A stretch of DNA of 64,000 nt. Source: Thermoplasmatota archaeon (lineage in GTDB: Archaea > Thermoplasmatota > Thermoplasmata > Thermoplasmatales > Thermoplasmataceae). Below, one piece after another: positions 20,268 to 30,042 of the stretch; the stretch's first letter is position 1, and the number at the start of each line of letters is the position of its first letter. The stretch spans positions 16,428 through 80,427 of the forward strand of contig JAMCPG010000034.1 in NCBI GenBank assembly GCA_023379845.1, in the 5' to 3' direction. The notes beneath the pieces were generated by a model. It did not search any database. It was not told where the DNA came from and worked only from the letters and a program-made list of their open reading frames with translations. The translations under genes and the position numbers were made by a program.

Positions 20268-20386
20268 AATATCTGGTTAAATATTAACAGATAAGCTTAC
20301 ATATATGTTTTGACGCGTGTAAATAGATGGACGCATTCTCTTGATGTGTTTTTCTTTGAAATAATTGTTTTCCCAAAAATCAGGAA

Positions 20387-20830
20387 TTATACGATATATC
20401 TGTTGTAAATTAACGGAAAATGTTGAGCCAGAATTAAATTCAAGTCTAGCACGTTCACATATGTAGAGCCGAAGAAAAACAGTGTATATTTTGTATTCTC
20501 CTTTATTATGCCTTCCAGATATGCCATGGGTATCCCCGTCACATTGTGGATCCGAGCGGCCTGGACGGTGGCATTCTGGACAGTAATATCGGGATCCAGT
20601 CCAGATGCGGAATCATTTCTCGGTTGGAAGAAACCGCTGTAGTTGAAATCCTGCGCGATAAGCGATGATCCGATGGTTGTATTGTGGAAACTTATAAGCG
20701 ATCCGTTTGCCTGAACAGGCATTGCAAGTTGTGCTATTCCTGTAACAACTCCAGGAAACAGCAGGCCACACACAACAAGCGATATTACGGCTATTCTAAG
20801 AGGAACGGTTAATGAATTTGATTTTTTCAT
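20387..20830 (-). CDS. kdpC: Potassium-transporting ATPase subunit KdpC (compact)
   Basis: VTGIAQLAMPVQANGSLI, GSSLIAQDF, SASGLDPDIT, VNVLDLNLIL; adjacent to kdpB. Confidence 0.9.
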   Translation of the reverse strand: MKKSNSLTVPLRIAVISLVVCGLLFPGVVTGIAQLAMPVQANGSLISFHNTTIGSSLIAQDFNYSGFFQPRNDSASGLDPDITVQNATVQAARIHNVTGIPMAYLEGIIKENTKYTLFFFGSTYVNVLDLNLILAQHFPLIYNRYIV

Positions 20831-20832
20831 GT

Positions 20833-22980
20833 CTAAATCACCCCGAAGTGAACGATTACGAATGCAATCGCCGCAATGCCGGCAAATGGCAATATTACAC
20901 CACCCAGCCCATAGACAAAGACGTTTTTAAGGAATATCCTCATTGCGCTCTGCGGCTTGAATTCGGCTCCACGCAGTGCCAAGGGTATGAGGAACGGAAT
21001 AATAAGTGCGTTGAAAATAAGCGCTGAAAGCACAGCAACATGCGGGGTAAGATGCAGCAGGTTTAACTTGCTGAGACTTGACAGGGCAACGGCAGTGAAC
21101 ATAACTGGAACAATGACAAAATATTTTGCAACGTCGTTTGCGATGCTGAAGGTCGTCACCGCTCCACGGGTCATCAGGATCTGCTTTCCCATCATTACAA
21201 CGTCAATGATCTTCGCTGGATTCGATTCCAGATCTACCATGTTGGCTGCCTCCTTGGCCGGTTCTGTACCAGAGGCCATAGCAATTCCAACGTCTGATGC
21301 AGCTAGGGCAGGGGCGTCGTTTGTCCCGTCGCCTATCATAGCTACTATCCTTCCCCTTGCCTGCTCTTTTTTCACAAGATCGTACTTGGTTTCAGGTTTA
21401 GCCCTTGAAACATAATCATCAATGCCTACTTCGCGGGAAATGCTTGACGCGGTTGCCTCAATATCGCCGGTGATCATGACCGGCTTTATCCCCATGTTCT
21501 TGATTGCCGCGATCCTGCTTTTTATTCCAGGTTTAACTTCATCCCTGAGCCTGATCAGGCCGATTATCTCCCCACCTTCGGCAATCGCCATAATGGTGTC
21601 ACCAGTTTTTGCAGCTTCATCTACGATATTGTCGTAGTTAAGCGGCACCGTCTTTGTCGCGAGTTTAATTGCGTCTGGTGCACCCTTGATTATGTCAATT
21701 TCATCCTCTTTGCTGTCGGGATCGTATTTCCTCCTGATTCGCTTATGCTGAAGAAGCCCTTTCCCGCCTTTCGGCAGAAAGAAATCAGAAGGTTCCTGGA
21801 GATTTGCTCCGCTCTTCCTCGTGGAAGCACTGAATTCCTCAAACTTGACCCGTTCTATTACTGCGAACTCATGAGGAACAAAACCCTCCTGGTAGGCGAG
21901 TTCAACCATGCTCTTTCCCTCCGGAGTGTCGTCATCCCATGAGGACATGAACGCAGCTTCACCGACATCTCGCATCGTATGCTTGCCAAGAGGGATAAAT
22001 TCAGTTGCAGTTCTAGTTCCCCGCGTGATTGTCCCGGTTTTATCCAGAAGCAATGAATCTGTGTCTCCCGCCGCTTCAATTGCCTTTCCGGACTTTATTA
22101 TTATCCTCTTCTCAGACATCCTGTTGATACCGGAAATCCCTATCGCCGGTAGGAGAGCACCGATGGTTGTTGGCAGAAGTGACACATAGAGAGCAATTAA
22201 AACTGAAAGGTCGAGGCCGAGCTTAAGAATGACACCGAGGGCAAGAATTGATATGATTATTATTGAAAAAATAGCAGTAAAGCCTGCAAGCAGTATGGAG
22301 ACCGCACGCTCATTCGGCGTCTTGGGCCTGGATGATGATTCAACAAGCTTTATCAGGCGGTTCAGGAAGGTCTCGCTTGGGTTGACACTTACCCTTGCAA
22401 TTATGCTGTCGGATGTGATCAGGGATCCACCAAGAACTGTAGTTCCGACAGACTTCCTGACATTCACGGACTCACCCGTGAGAAGGGATTCGTCGACCAT
22501 GGCTATTCCCTCTAGAACTTCGCAATCTATTGGTACAATCTCGCCTTTCTTTATAAGAAGGAGGTCCCCTTTTTTTAGCTGCTTGGATGTCACTTCTGCT
22601 ATTTCACGGCGGTCCTGGGAAACTATCTTTCTCGCAGGCACTTCCTTCTCAATCTTCCTGAGCGTCGATGCCGTGTTCTTGATCTGGGCCTCGGCTATTG
22701 AGTCAGACAGAGTACTGAACCACACTGTCAGGAGAAGTATGACGGCAACCTCAATATAGAAAGAAACGTCAGTACTGCTGGAAACTTCAGGTATAAGCGA
22801 TGGATCGATCGCCATGACCGCAACTATGACAAAACAGATCTCTACTATGAACATGACCACGTTTTTATAAAGAACAGTGGGGCTGAGTCTCCTTACCGAG
22901 TCTTTGAGTATCGCTAATTTGTATAGTTTTGGCTTGCTGGTCTTGAATTTAGTAACCGCGAAATGAGCTTCAGAATCCAT
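20833..22980 (-). CDS. kdpB: Potassium-transporting ATPase ATP-binding subunit KdpB
   Basis: LLLDKTGTITRGTR phosphorylation motif, DESLLTGESVNVRKSV, MIGDGTNDAPALAASDVGIAM. Confidence 0.96.
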   Translation of the reverse strand: MDSEAHFAVTKFKTSKPKLYKLAILKDSVRRLSPTVLYKNVVMFIVEICFVIVAVMAIDPSLIPEVSSSTDVSFYIEVAVILLLTVWFSTLSDSIAEAQIKNTASTLRKIEKEVPARKIVSQDRREIAEVTSKQLKKGDLLLIKKGEIVPIDCEVLEGIAMVDESLLTGESVNVRKSVGTTVLGGSLITSDSIIARVSVNPSETFLNRLIKLVESSSRPKTPNERAVSILLAGFTAIFSIIIISILALGVILKLGLDLSVLIALYVSLLPTTIGALLPAIGISGINRMSEKRIIIKSGKAIEAAGDTDSLLLDKTGTITRGTRTATEFIPLGKHTMRDVGEAAFMSSWDDDTPEGKSMVELAYQEGFVPHEFAVIERVKFEEFSASTRKSGANLQEPSDFFLPKGGKGLLQHKRIRRKYDPDSKEDEIDIIKGAPDAIKLATKTVPLNYDNIVDEAAKTGDTIMAIAEGGEIIGLIRLRDEVKPGIKSRIAAIKNMGIKPVMITGDIEATASSISREVGIDDYVSRAKPETKYDLVKKEQARGRIVAMIGDGTNDAPALAASDVGIAMASGTEPAKEAANMVDLESNPAKIIDVVMMGKQILMTRGAVTTFSIANDVAKYFVIVPVMFTAVALSSLSKLNLLHLTPHVAVLSALIFNALIIPFLIPLALRGAEFKPQSAMRIFLKNVFVYGLGGVILPFAGIAAIAFVIVHFGVI

Positions 22981-24625
22981 TCTTGAACCCCTCCAGGTAT
23001 GACAGGATCGGACCTATGGCAAGGAATGGAAAGAACGTCAGAACAGCGAGTATGAAGATGGCAACAACCAGAACGGCTGTGAAAGTCAGTGTATCGGTGC
23101 GAAGGGCTTCAGAGGCATATCTCTTTCTCTGTACCATGCTACCTGCAATTGCAAGCATGACTGCAATTGGGATAAATCTCCCAAGCCACATGACAATCCC
23201 TGTGCTTACGTTGAAATATACGGTGTTGCCGGCTGATCCGAGAAAGTCTGATCCATTATTTGCGGCGGCTGAAGTGTATTCATACAGAATCTGGGTAAAG
23301 CTTATGGAGTTTGTTCCAAGGCCAACTGCAGCCTGAGCACCGATCGCGAATGTTATAACAGTTGGAACGAGGATAATTACAGGATGACTGAGAAATGCAA
23401 CTATAGCGAGCTTTACATCACCTGCATTGATCTTGGTACCGAGATATTCAGGAGTCCTGCCAGCCATGAGACCGACTATGAAAACTGTCATGATGATATA
23501 CATTAGCATGTACATTGCGCCAACGCCAATCCCGCCTGGAGTGGCCTGGATAATCATCCCAAACAACGCAGCAAGGATAATTAGCGGATTGAAGGCTGAC
23601 AGACTGGCGTTTACAGAACCGGTTGTAAAAGCAGTCGTTGTTACGGTCCAGAAAACAGAGGAGGCTGCTCCGAACCTTACCTCCATTCCTTCTCCAATTT
23701 GAGTTATTGGTATGAAGGCAATAAAAATATCAATGATATACAGGGCGTACGAGGCAACAATAAGTGTTCTGCCCTCCTTCATCCTTCCGAGCATTCTGCC
23801 AAACAGGAATGGAAGGGATGTAGGAATAAGCATCATGAGGGCCAGTTCAAAGAGGTTTGTTATCTGGCTGGGGTTCGTCAAGGGATTCGCTGCATTCGCG
23901 CCAAAGTATCCGCCACCGTTTGTTCCAAGCTGCATTATTGATACGAGAGAAGCGATTGGACCAGACTTGACAACTTCGGAACCTCCGAGCTCAAGCGTCT
24001 TGAAGACAGAATAACCACTGAGTGACTGAGGCACTCCAAGGAATATTAGTATTAGTGCAGCAACTCCAGACAGCGGTACCAAAACCCTTACAATAGTCCT
24101 TGTATAGTCAACATAAAAGTTTCCCAGACCCTTAGTTTTGCCAGTGAGACCTCTGAATATTGCGATTGCAACGCACAAACCAGTGGCTGCCGAGGTGAAT
24201 TGAAGGAATTGAATAACTGCCATCTGGGACAGGTAAGATAGCGCAGTTCCACCATTGTAGTGCTGCAGGTCCGTGTTAGATGAGAATGACAATGCTGTGT
24301 TAAGTGAAAGTGACCAGGACATATCTGGCGCATGCATTGGATTAAGTGGCAGGCTGCCCTGGATCAGGAGTATGACGAAACCTATTGCTGCCTCAACCAC
24401 ATTTAATGCCAGTATGGCCCTGAGATAGGCTTTCCATCCCATCTCCTCGTATGGATTCACGCCGCCCAGATAGTAAATTGATCTTTCTATCGGGCCAAAG
24501 ATCCTGTCGAGTCGCGTTTTCCTAGTGGAGTAAACTGAAAGCAGGTAAGATGACAGGAACCATCCGCCGACAACCACAGAGCCTAGTTCCAGTACAATTA
24601 TGAATGCTGCACTGGCGGTAATCAT
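22970..24625 (-). CDS. kdpA: Potassium-transporting ATPase subunit KdpA
   Basis: ALSFSSNTDLQHYNGG, QLGTNGGGYFGANAANPLTNP, EYTSAAANNGSDF. Confidence 0.96.
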   Translation of the reverse strand: MITASAAFIIVLELGSVVVGGWFLSSYLLSVYSTRKTRLDRIFGPIERSIYYLGGVNPYEEMGWKAYLRAILALNVVEAAIGFVILLIQGSLPLNPMHAPDMSWSLSLNTALSFSSNTDLQHYNGGTALSYLSQMAVIQFLQFTSAATGLCVAIAIFRGLTGKTKGLGNFYVDYTRTIVRVLVPLSGVAALILIFLGVPQSLSGYSVFKTLELGGSEVVKSGPIASLVSIMQLGTNGGGYFGANAANPLTNPSQITNLFELALMMLIPTSLPFLFGRMLGRMKEGRTLIVASYALYIIDIFIAFIPITQIGEGMEVRFGAASSVFWTVTTTAFTTGSVNASLSAFNPLIILAALFGMIIQATPGGIGVGAMYMLMYIIMTVFIVGLMAGRTPEYLGTKINAGDVKLAIVAFLSHPVIILVPTVITFAIGAQAAVGLGTNSISFTQILYEYTSAAANNGSDFLGSAGNTVYFNVSTGIVMWLGRFIPIAVMLAIAGSMVQRKRYASEALRTDTLTFTAVLVVAIFILAVLTFFPFLAIGPILSYLEGFKNGF

Positions 24626-24754
24626 CTGCCAATCTCCTGATCTATAATTGAAATATCACAAGCGATTATTTTTCCTGCTAAACAAAGGCAATAGCAATTA
24701 TCTTCATAGAATAATATATTAAAAGTTGACATGGATCAACTCCGCTGACCGGAT

Positions 24755-25027
24755 CTATTGTACTCTTACTGGTTCTGCGGTTCTGTGCGATTTCAGGACT
24801 ATAGAACTGACGGTGCTCTTTATTCCCTGTATCTTCATTATCTTATTCTTTAGAAGGTCCCGCAGCTCTTCAATATCTCTTGCCTTGACGAGGATGACGA
24901 TGTCAAATTCACCCGTTACCTCGTAGATTTCACTTATATTCTTGAACTCCTTAAGAGCGCTCACCACGTCATCTACGTGTGGTGAGTCCACAAAAAGATC
25001 AATGAATACCAGCATACCATCGTCCAT
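24755..25027 (-). CDS. Stand-alone Lrp/AsnC ligand-binding (RAM) domain protein
   Basis: VDDVVSALKEFKNISEIYEVTGEFDIVILVKARDIEELRDLL...IQGIKSTVSSIVL; no HTH domain present. Confidence 0.8.
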   Translation of the reverse strand: MDDGMLVFIDLFVDSPHVDDVVSALKEFKNISEIYEVTGEFDIVILVKARDIEELRDLLKNKIMKIQGIKSTVSSIVLKSHRTAEPVRVQ

Positions 25028-25236
25028 TCTTGACTCTCCTTAGTTTTCAGAGAGGATAATTCTAACGTTGTATAAATAAGTGGTCGGTAAAAGAGGAAAT
25101 AAAGGCTTGTTGCGTTTGCTAATAAAATAACTGGGTTTAGCTACAAGGCAACGACCAGCTTAAGATGGGTCTTGCAGACTTTGGTAAGATAGATTTTACA
25201 TTAATGATTGAAGCGCAGTCAATTTTAGGCTTGTAC

Positions 25237-26892
25237 TTACTTTTCCATCAGAGACTCCCTGAGGATGGATGTTACGTATCCCTTCACCTGCGAAAAGCTA
25301 AGTTTGGGCGGCATTGGCTTTTCATCCGGGTTCACAAGCACTTCCAGGACGCCCGCTGATTTAGCCGCGAGAAATTCGTCAATCGCTGCGTCAAGATCCG
25401 ACAGTTTCTCGACCCTCCTTCCGTATATTCCTATAGACTGGGCAAGTTTTGAAAAATCCGGGTTGAGGAGATCCACTCCCCACTCCGGATAGCCCATTAC
25501 CTCCTGCTCGAATTTTATCATCCCGAGTTTTGAGTTGTTAAATACAACCACCTTGATTCTGCGATCATACTTTCTTGCCGTGATGAGCTCCATCATCGTC
25601 ATTGCGAAGCTTCCGTCACCTACAAGTGCCACGACCTGGCGATCGGTGGCAAATGAAGCGCCAACCGATGCCGGTATCCCTACGCCCATGCTTCCAAGCC
25701 AAGGTGAGAAGAGAAATGTCTTTCCTTCCTCTGTTCTGAAATTTCGCATCCCCCAAACCGTTACGTTGCCGGTGTCAACAACAACGACTGCATTCTTGTC
25801 AACTTTCCGGGATAACCTTGCTGCCACTATTTCGGGCTTCATTGGCTCCGATGTGTCGTTCTCGGCTTTCTCGAGCTCCTTGATCCAGGACTCTTTTGCC
25901 CCCTGAAGTTTTGTGTAAAACTTGTATTCCTTTGTATCTGGATTGACATGTTTCAGGAAGTCCGACACGGTACAGAGGCATTCTATACTTGAGTTAAACC
26001 TCTTGTGAAGATTCGAAGGATTTGATTCTACCTGTATTATTTTGATATCTTCGCGAATGAATGCACTGTACGGGAAACTGGTTCCAAGAAGCACCAGCAA
26101 ATCAGCATCTTTCATTGCATCGATTGACGCCTTGGATCCCAGCAGGCCAAGTCCACCAAGTACTTTCTTGTCAAAGTCGCTGACTATACCCTTAGCATTC
26201 AGGGCATAAATGATTGGTGCACCTATCTTTTCCGCAAAATCATTGATCAAGGCTGACTGCCCGATGGAACCCCTTCCGATAAACAGGAGTGGTTTTTTAC
26301 TCTGGTTTATAGCATCAACCGCCTCTTTCGGATCGAAATTGTATGATATCGCTGGATATTTCGCAATCCCATGTAGCTGCTTTGACACCGAACTTGATCT
26401 TAGCATGTCAACCGGAAGCGTGATGTGAGCAACTCCTCCCTTGACCTTCGCTTCGTGGCATGCCCTCATTGTTATGTATTGAGCGCTTTCTGGATTTACG
26501 ATCTGCCGATTGAATATGGAGACATCATCGAAAAGCCTGTTAATATCTACCTCCTGAAAATAATCATGACCTATGAGGTCTGTTTCGACCTGGCCAGTCA
26601 GCGCTATGACCGGAACATGATCCATCTTTGCTTCATAGAGCCCATTCAAAAGGTGTATCGAGCCCGGGCCGGATGTTCCCATGCAGGCAACAGGCATTCC
26701 CGTCATCTTCGCCTCAAATGCTGCCTCAAGCGCCGATCCTTCCTCATGCCTGCCCTGGACATATTGTATATCCTTGTTCCTTCTTATTGCGTCTATTAGG
26801 GGATCAATGGAGTCGCCCGGTATACCATAAATTCTCTTCACTCCGCTGGAGACAAGGGTCTCCACTATAACATCAGCAACGGTTGTGCCCAT
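25237..26892 (-). CDS. Thiamine pyrophosphate-dependent enzyme, PoxB/acetolactate synthase-like
   Basis: GIPGDSIDPLIDAIRR, GRHEEGSALEAAFEAKMTG, VALVGDGSFAMTMMELITARKY. MGTTVAD start preferred over the called 26946. Confidence 0.87.
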   Translation of the reverse strand: MGTTVADVIVETLVSSGVKRIYGIPGDSIDPLIDAIRRNKDIQYVQGRHEEGSALEAAFEAKMTGMPVACMGTSGPGSIHLLNGLYEAKMDHVPVIALTGQVETDLIGHDYFQEVDINRLFDDVSIFNRQIVNPESAQYITMRACHEAKVKGGVAHITLPVDMLRSSSVSKQLHGIAKYPAISYNFDPKEAVDAINQSKKPLLFIGRGSIGQSALINDFAEKIGAPIIYALNAKGIVSDFDKKVLGGLGLLGSKASIDAMKDADLLVLLGTSFPYSAFIREDIKIIQVESNPSNLHKRFNSSIECLCTVSDFLKHVNPDTKEYKFYTKLQGAKESWIKELEKAENDTSEPMKPEIVAARLSRKVDKNAVVVVDTGNVTVWGMRNFRTEEGKTFLFSPWLGSMGVGIPASVGASFATDRQVVALVGDGSFAMTMMELITARKYDRRIKVVVFNNSKLGMIKFEQEVMGYPEWGVDLLNPDFSKLAQSIGIYGRRVEKLSDLDAAIDEFLAAKSAGVLEVLVNPDEKPMPPKLSFSQVKGYVTSILRESLMEK

Positions 26893-27021
26893 AATCATGA
26901 GTATGCCATAATTGAAAATCTTTTGCCGAAAAGCTGAACCTTTCATGCATCCCAGGGATGTGCAGAAATTTCAGGGAGCATATTGGACAATATTTATGTT
27001 GATATAATGCTCAGGTAGCTT

Positions 27022-29031
27022 ATGGTCCACACACCTGTTAACTACAAAATTGCGTTAGTTGGGGAGAACGAGAAACCAGAAGATCCAAAGTTTTCTGCCA
27101 AGTACATGGATATGAGTGTAAATCCTTTTGATGATTTCTACTCCTTTTGCAATGGAACATGGGCCAGGGAGCATCCTATTCCGGAGGACAAGGCGTTCTG
27201 GAGTGGTTCTGCTGAACTTTTTGAAAGGAACAGGTACATCCTTGTGAAAATACTCGAGAAGTGCGCGACCATGCCTCATGAGAACCAGGATCCTGTTCAG
27301 AAGATGCTGGGCGATTTTTATTATTCAGGTATAAATGAGGAGAATATTGAAAGCCTGAAGTTCAAGCCCATTGATGAATATATGAAAAAAGTTGACAGTG
27401 CGAACAACAGGGAAGATTTGCTGAAGGTTGCCATGGATCTTCATTCGATAGGCATTCCATGCCTGTTTTCATGGGATTCGAGCACCGATGCCAAGAACAG
27501 TGAAGTTTACGCTATGTACCTGAAGCAGGGAGGAATTTCACTTCCAAATCGCGATTACTATTTCGATGATTCGTTCGATAAGCTGAGGAAAGATTACGTA
27601 AAGCACATTGCAAACATGTTCACTCTTTATGGTTTTTCCCATGACGCCGCGACTAAAGCGGCAGATGCGGTATTCAAGCTCGAAACCAGGATGGCCGGGG
27701 TGAGCAGGCGCCCTGAGGAATTGAGGGATCCGGAGAAGAATTACAACAGGATATCGATGAACGAGATTGGAAAGAGGTTCCCAACCATTGATTTCAGGTC
27801 GTATTTTCAGCAGATCTCCCTGCCGAAGGTTGATTATGTAGTCGTTTCCCAACCCGAGTTCATGGACGGTCTTGGAAAGCTTCTGCATGAAAGTGGCGTT
27901 GATGAGTGGAAGACATACATGAAATGGAAAATCCTTCATTTTGCAGCACCATATCTGCATACTGCAGCACAGGATGAGGATTTTGACTTTTTCGCCAGGA
28001 AGCTCTTTGGAAGAAAACAGAAGGAGAAGAGGTGGAAGAGAATGGTCTCAATTACAGATTCACATCTCGGAGAAGCCCTTGGGAAATTATACGTTGAACA
28101 GGAGTTTGGCGAAGAAGCAAAGAGAAGAATGAGCGACATGATTGAGGACCTGAGGGAAGTCTTTACAGAGAGGCTCAAAGGACTCGACTGGTTGAGCCCT
28201 GCCACTAAGGAAAAAGCCCTGGAGAAGTTTTCAAGGTTCAGGGCGAAGATTGGCTATCCTTCGAAGTTTATCGATTATTCATCTATCAGGATAACAAGGG
28301 AAAACTTCTTTGAAAACATTACTGCGACCAATAATTTCGATTTCCGGAGGTACATTAAGAGGGTAAATTCTCCGGTGGACAGGGAGCTATGGGAGATGAC
28401 GCCTCCGACCGTGAATGCCTATTTCTCGCCAACAGAAAACGAGATTGTGTTTCCAGCTGGGATCCTGCAGCCGCCGTTCTTTGACCCGATGCTGGATGAT
28501 GCTGTAAATTATGGCGCTACGGGTGGAACAATTGCGCATGAAATTACACATGGCTTTGATGACGAAGGCAGGAAGTTCGATGCTGATGGAAACATCAGGG
28601 ATTGGTGGACACAGGAAGATGAGAAGGCTTTTCTTGAAAGAGCAAGAGAGGTGTCTAAACTTTACGGATCACTGGAAGCTCTTCCTGGCCTCAAGGTAAA
28701 TGGTGACTTAACGCTTGGGGAGAATATTGCGGATATTGGAGGCGTGAGCATTGCATTCGAGGCGCTTGAACGAAGGCTGAAGCGTAACCCGGAAATGAGA
28801 AAGGAAATTGATGGGTTTACTCCAGAACAGCGCTTCTTCATAGGATGGGGACAGAGCTGGAGAATGAATGTAAGGGATGAGGCATTGAGGTGGCAGGTTT
28901 CCAATGATCCGCATTCTCCAGACAATTTCAGGGCAGAAGTGCCTGCCTGGGTCCACGAAAAGTTCGATTCGACCTTCGCGAGAATGAAGGGAAACCACTT
29001 GAAGCCCGTGCAGACCATAAAGATCTGGTAA
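27022..29031 (+). CDS. M13 family metallopeptidase (neprilysin/PepO-like)
   Basis: TGGTIAHEITHGFDDEGRKFDADGNIRDWW, GENIADIGGVSIAFEAL, NAYFSPTENEIVFPAGILQPPFF. Confidence 0.94.
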   Translation: MVHTPVNYKIALVGENEKPEDPKFSAKYMDMSVNPFDDFYSFCNGTWAREHPIPEDKAFWSGSAELFERNRYILVKILEKCATMPHENQDPVQKMLGDFYYSGINEENIESLKFKPIDEYMKKVDSANNREDLLKVAMDLHSIGIPCLFSWDSSTDAKNSEVYAMYLKQGGISLPNRDYYFDDSFDKLRKDYVKHIANMFTLYGFSHDAATKAADAVFKLETRMAGVSRRPEELRDPEKNYNRISMNEIGKRFPTIDFRSYFQQISLPKVDYVVVSQPEFMDGLGKLLHESGVDEWKTYMKWKILHFAAPYLHTAAQDEDFDFFARKLFGRKQKEKRWKRMVSITDSHLGEALGKLYVEQEFGEEAKRRMSDMIEDLREVFTERLKGLDWLSPATKEKALEKFSRFRAKIGYPSKFIDYSSIRITRENFFENITATNNFDFRRYIKRVNSPVDRELWEMTPPTVNAYFSPTENEIVFPAGILQPPFFDPMLDDAVNYGATGGTIAHEITHGFDDEGRKFDADGNIRDWWTQEDEKAFLERAREVSKLYGSLEALPGLKVNGDLTLGENIADIGGVSIAFEALERRLKRNPEMRKEIDGFTPEQRFFIGWGQSWRMNVRDEALRWQVSNDPHSPDNFRAEVPAWVHEKFDSTFARMKGNHLKPVQTIKIW

Positions 29032-29049
29032 CTCTTCGAAATAACGTTA

Positions 29050-29988
29050 TCAGTGAATTGTGATCAGTTCAAGCCGGGTGGGTTCAGCTGTCCGGATGAC
29101 AACGTCTCCTCTCGGCTCTATTATTGATCCTTCCCTGAACCTCCTGTTTTCCGGAAGTATCATGCCAGATCCAGAGTTAAACCTGACCACGGATTGCCCG
29201 GGTATATGGATGGTTGGCTCTTCCTCTGCGCGGATGAAGTAGTCTGTTATTGTACTCTTCTTGTCGGTCATAACAGTCTTATAGTAACCCCAGGGAGAAT
29301 CTTCCCTGTTCGAGTATTCCTCCCTTATTGCCTCAAGATCCTTTTCGCTGTCTATTCCCATCCAGAATGCGTCCTCCATATAGGCGCCTATGTTTTTAGT
29401 TGAAGCAAGCCGGGGAAAAACGGTTGTCTCAAGTTCCTTTTCGGGATAACTCTCGAAGAAGTAGTCGAAAATTTCCTTCTTGAAGATATAAATTCCTGCG
29501 TTCATGTATGCGTTGATGAATGGTTTTTCCTTGAACCTGGTTACTGTATCACCAAATATTTCCAGGATGCCATAAGGGCTTCTCATCTTAACTGCAAAAA
29601 TAACGGCTCCGTATGAGGAGTTTGCCGCAAATTTGACCATCGCCTTGAAGTTCATATCGGTTACCGTATCGCCGTTCCTGAGCATGATGTCCTGGTCTTT
29701 TCTGTGCTCAAGGAGGTTTCTCATAGAATACAAGGTGCCCAGAGGCTTCTCCTCCCTGAAATATGTAATCTTCAAGTCTTTATATTTTGGAGTTAGATAC
29801 TCCTCGATCTTCTCTCCCAGGTGACCGGAGAGAATGTAAAGTTCAGTTATTCCAATAGATCTGAAATCGCTGATCTGCCTGTCAAGTATAGTGAAGTTTT
29901 CCTTGATCTGGATCATGGACTTTGGTATGTCGTTTGTTATTGGCTTTAAACGTTTACCGTAACCACCTGCAAGAATTGCACCTATCAT
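29050..29988 (-). CDS. Sugar-phosphate nucleotidyltransferase
   Basis: MIGAILAGGYGKRLKPITNDIPKSMI signature; MRNGDTVTDM. Confidence 0.88.
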   Translation of the reverse strand: MIGAILAGGYGKRLKPITNDIPKSMIQIKENFTILDRQISDFRSIGITELYILSGHLGEKIEEYLTPKYKDLKITYFREEKPLGTLYSMRNLLEHRKDQDIMLRNGDTVTDMNFKAMVKFAANSSYGAVIFAVKMRSPYGILEIFGDTVTRFKEKPFINAYMNAGIYIFKKEIFDYFFESYPEKELETTVFPRLASTKNIGAYMEDAFWMGIDSEKDLEAIREEYSNREDSPWGYYKTVMTDKKSTITDYFIRAEEEPTIHIPGQSVVRFNSGSGMILPENRRFREGSIIEPRGDVVIRTAEPTRLELITIH

Positions 29989-30042
29989 ATCTGGTAATAG
30001 TGAGTTGGTTTAAATTTTTAACAGCATCTTTGTTGAGTGGGT

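Noticed and set aside
22229-22759. 176-aa + strand ORF antisense to kdpB (also 20957-21415 and 21908-22189)
   Set aside because: Lies entirely opposite the strongly supported kdpB frame; composition is typical of a shadow ORF, with no recognisable motif.
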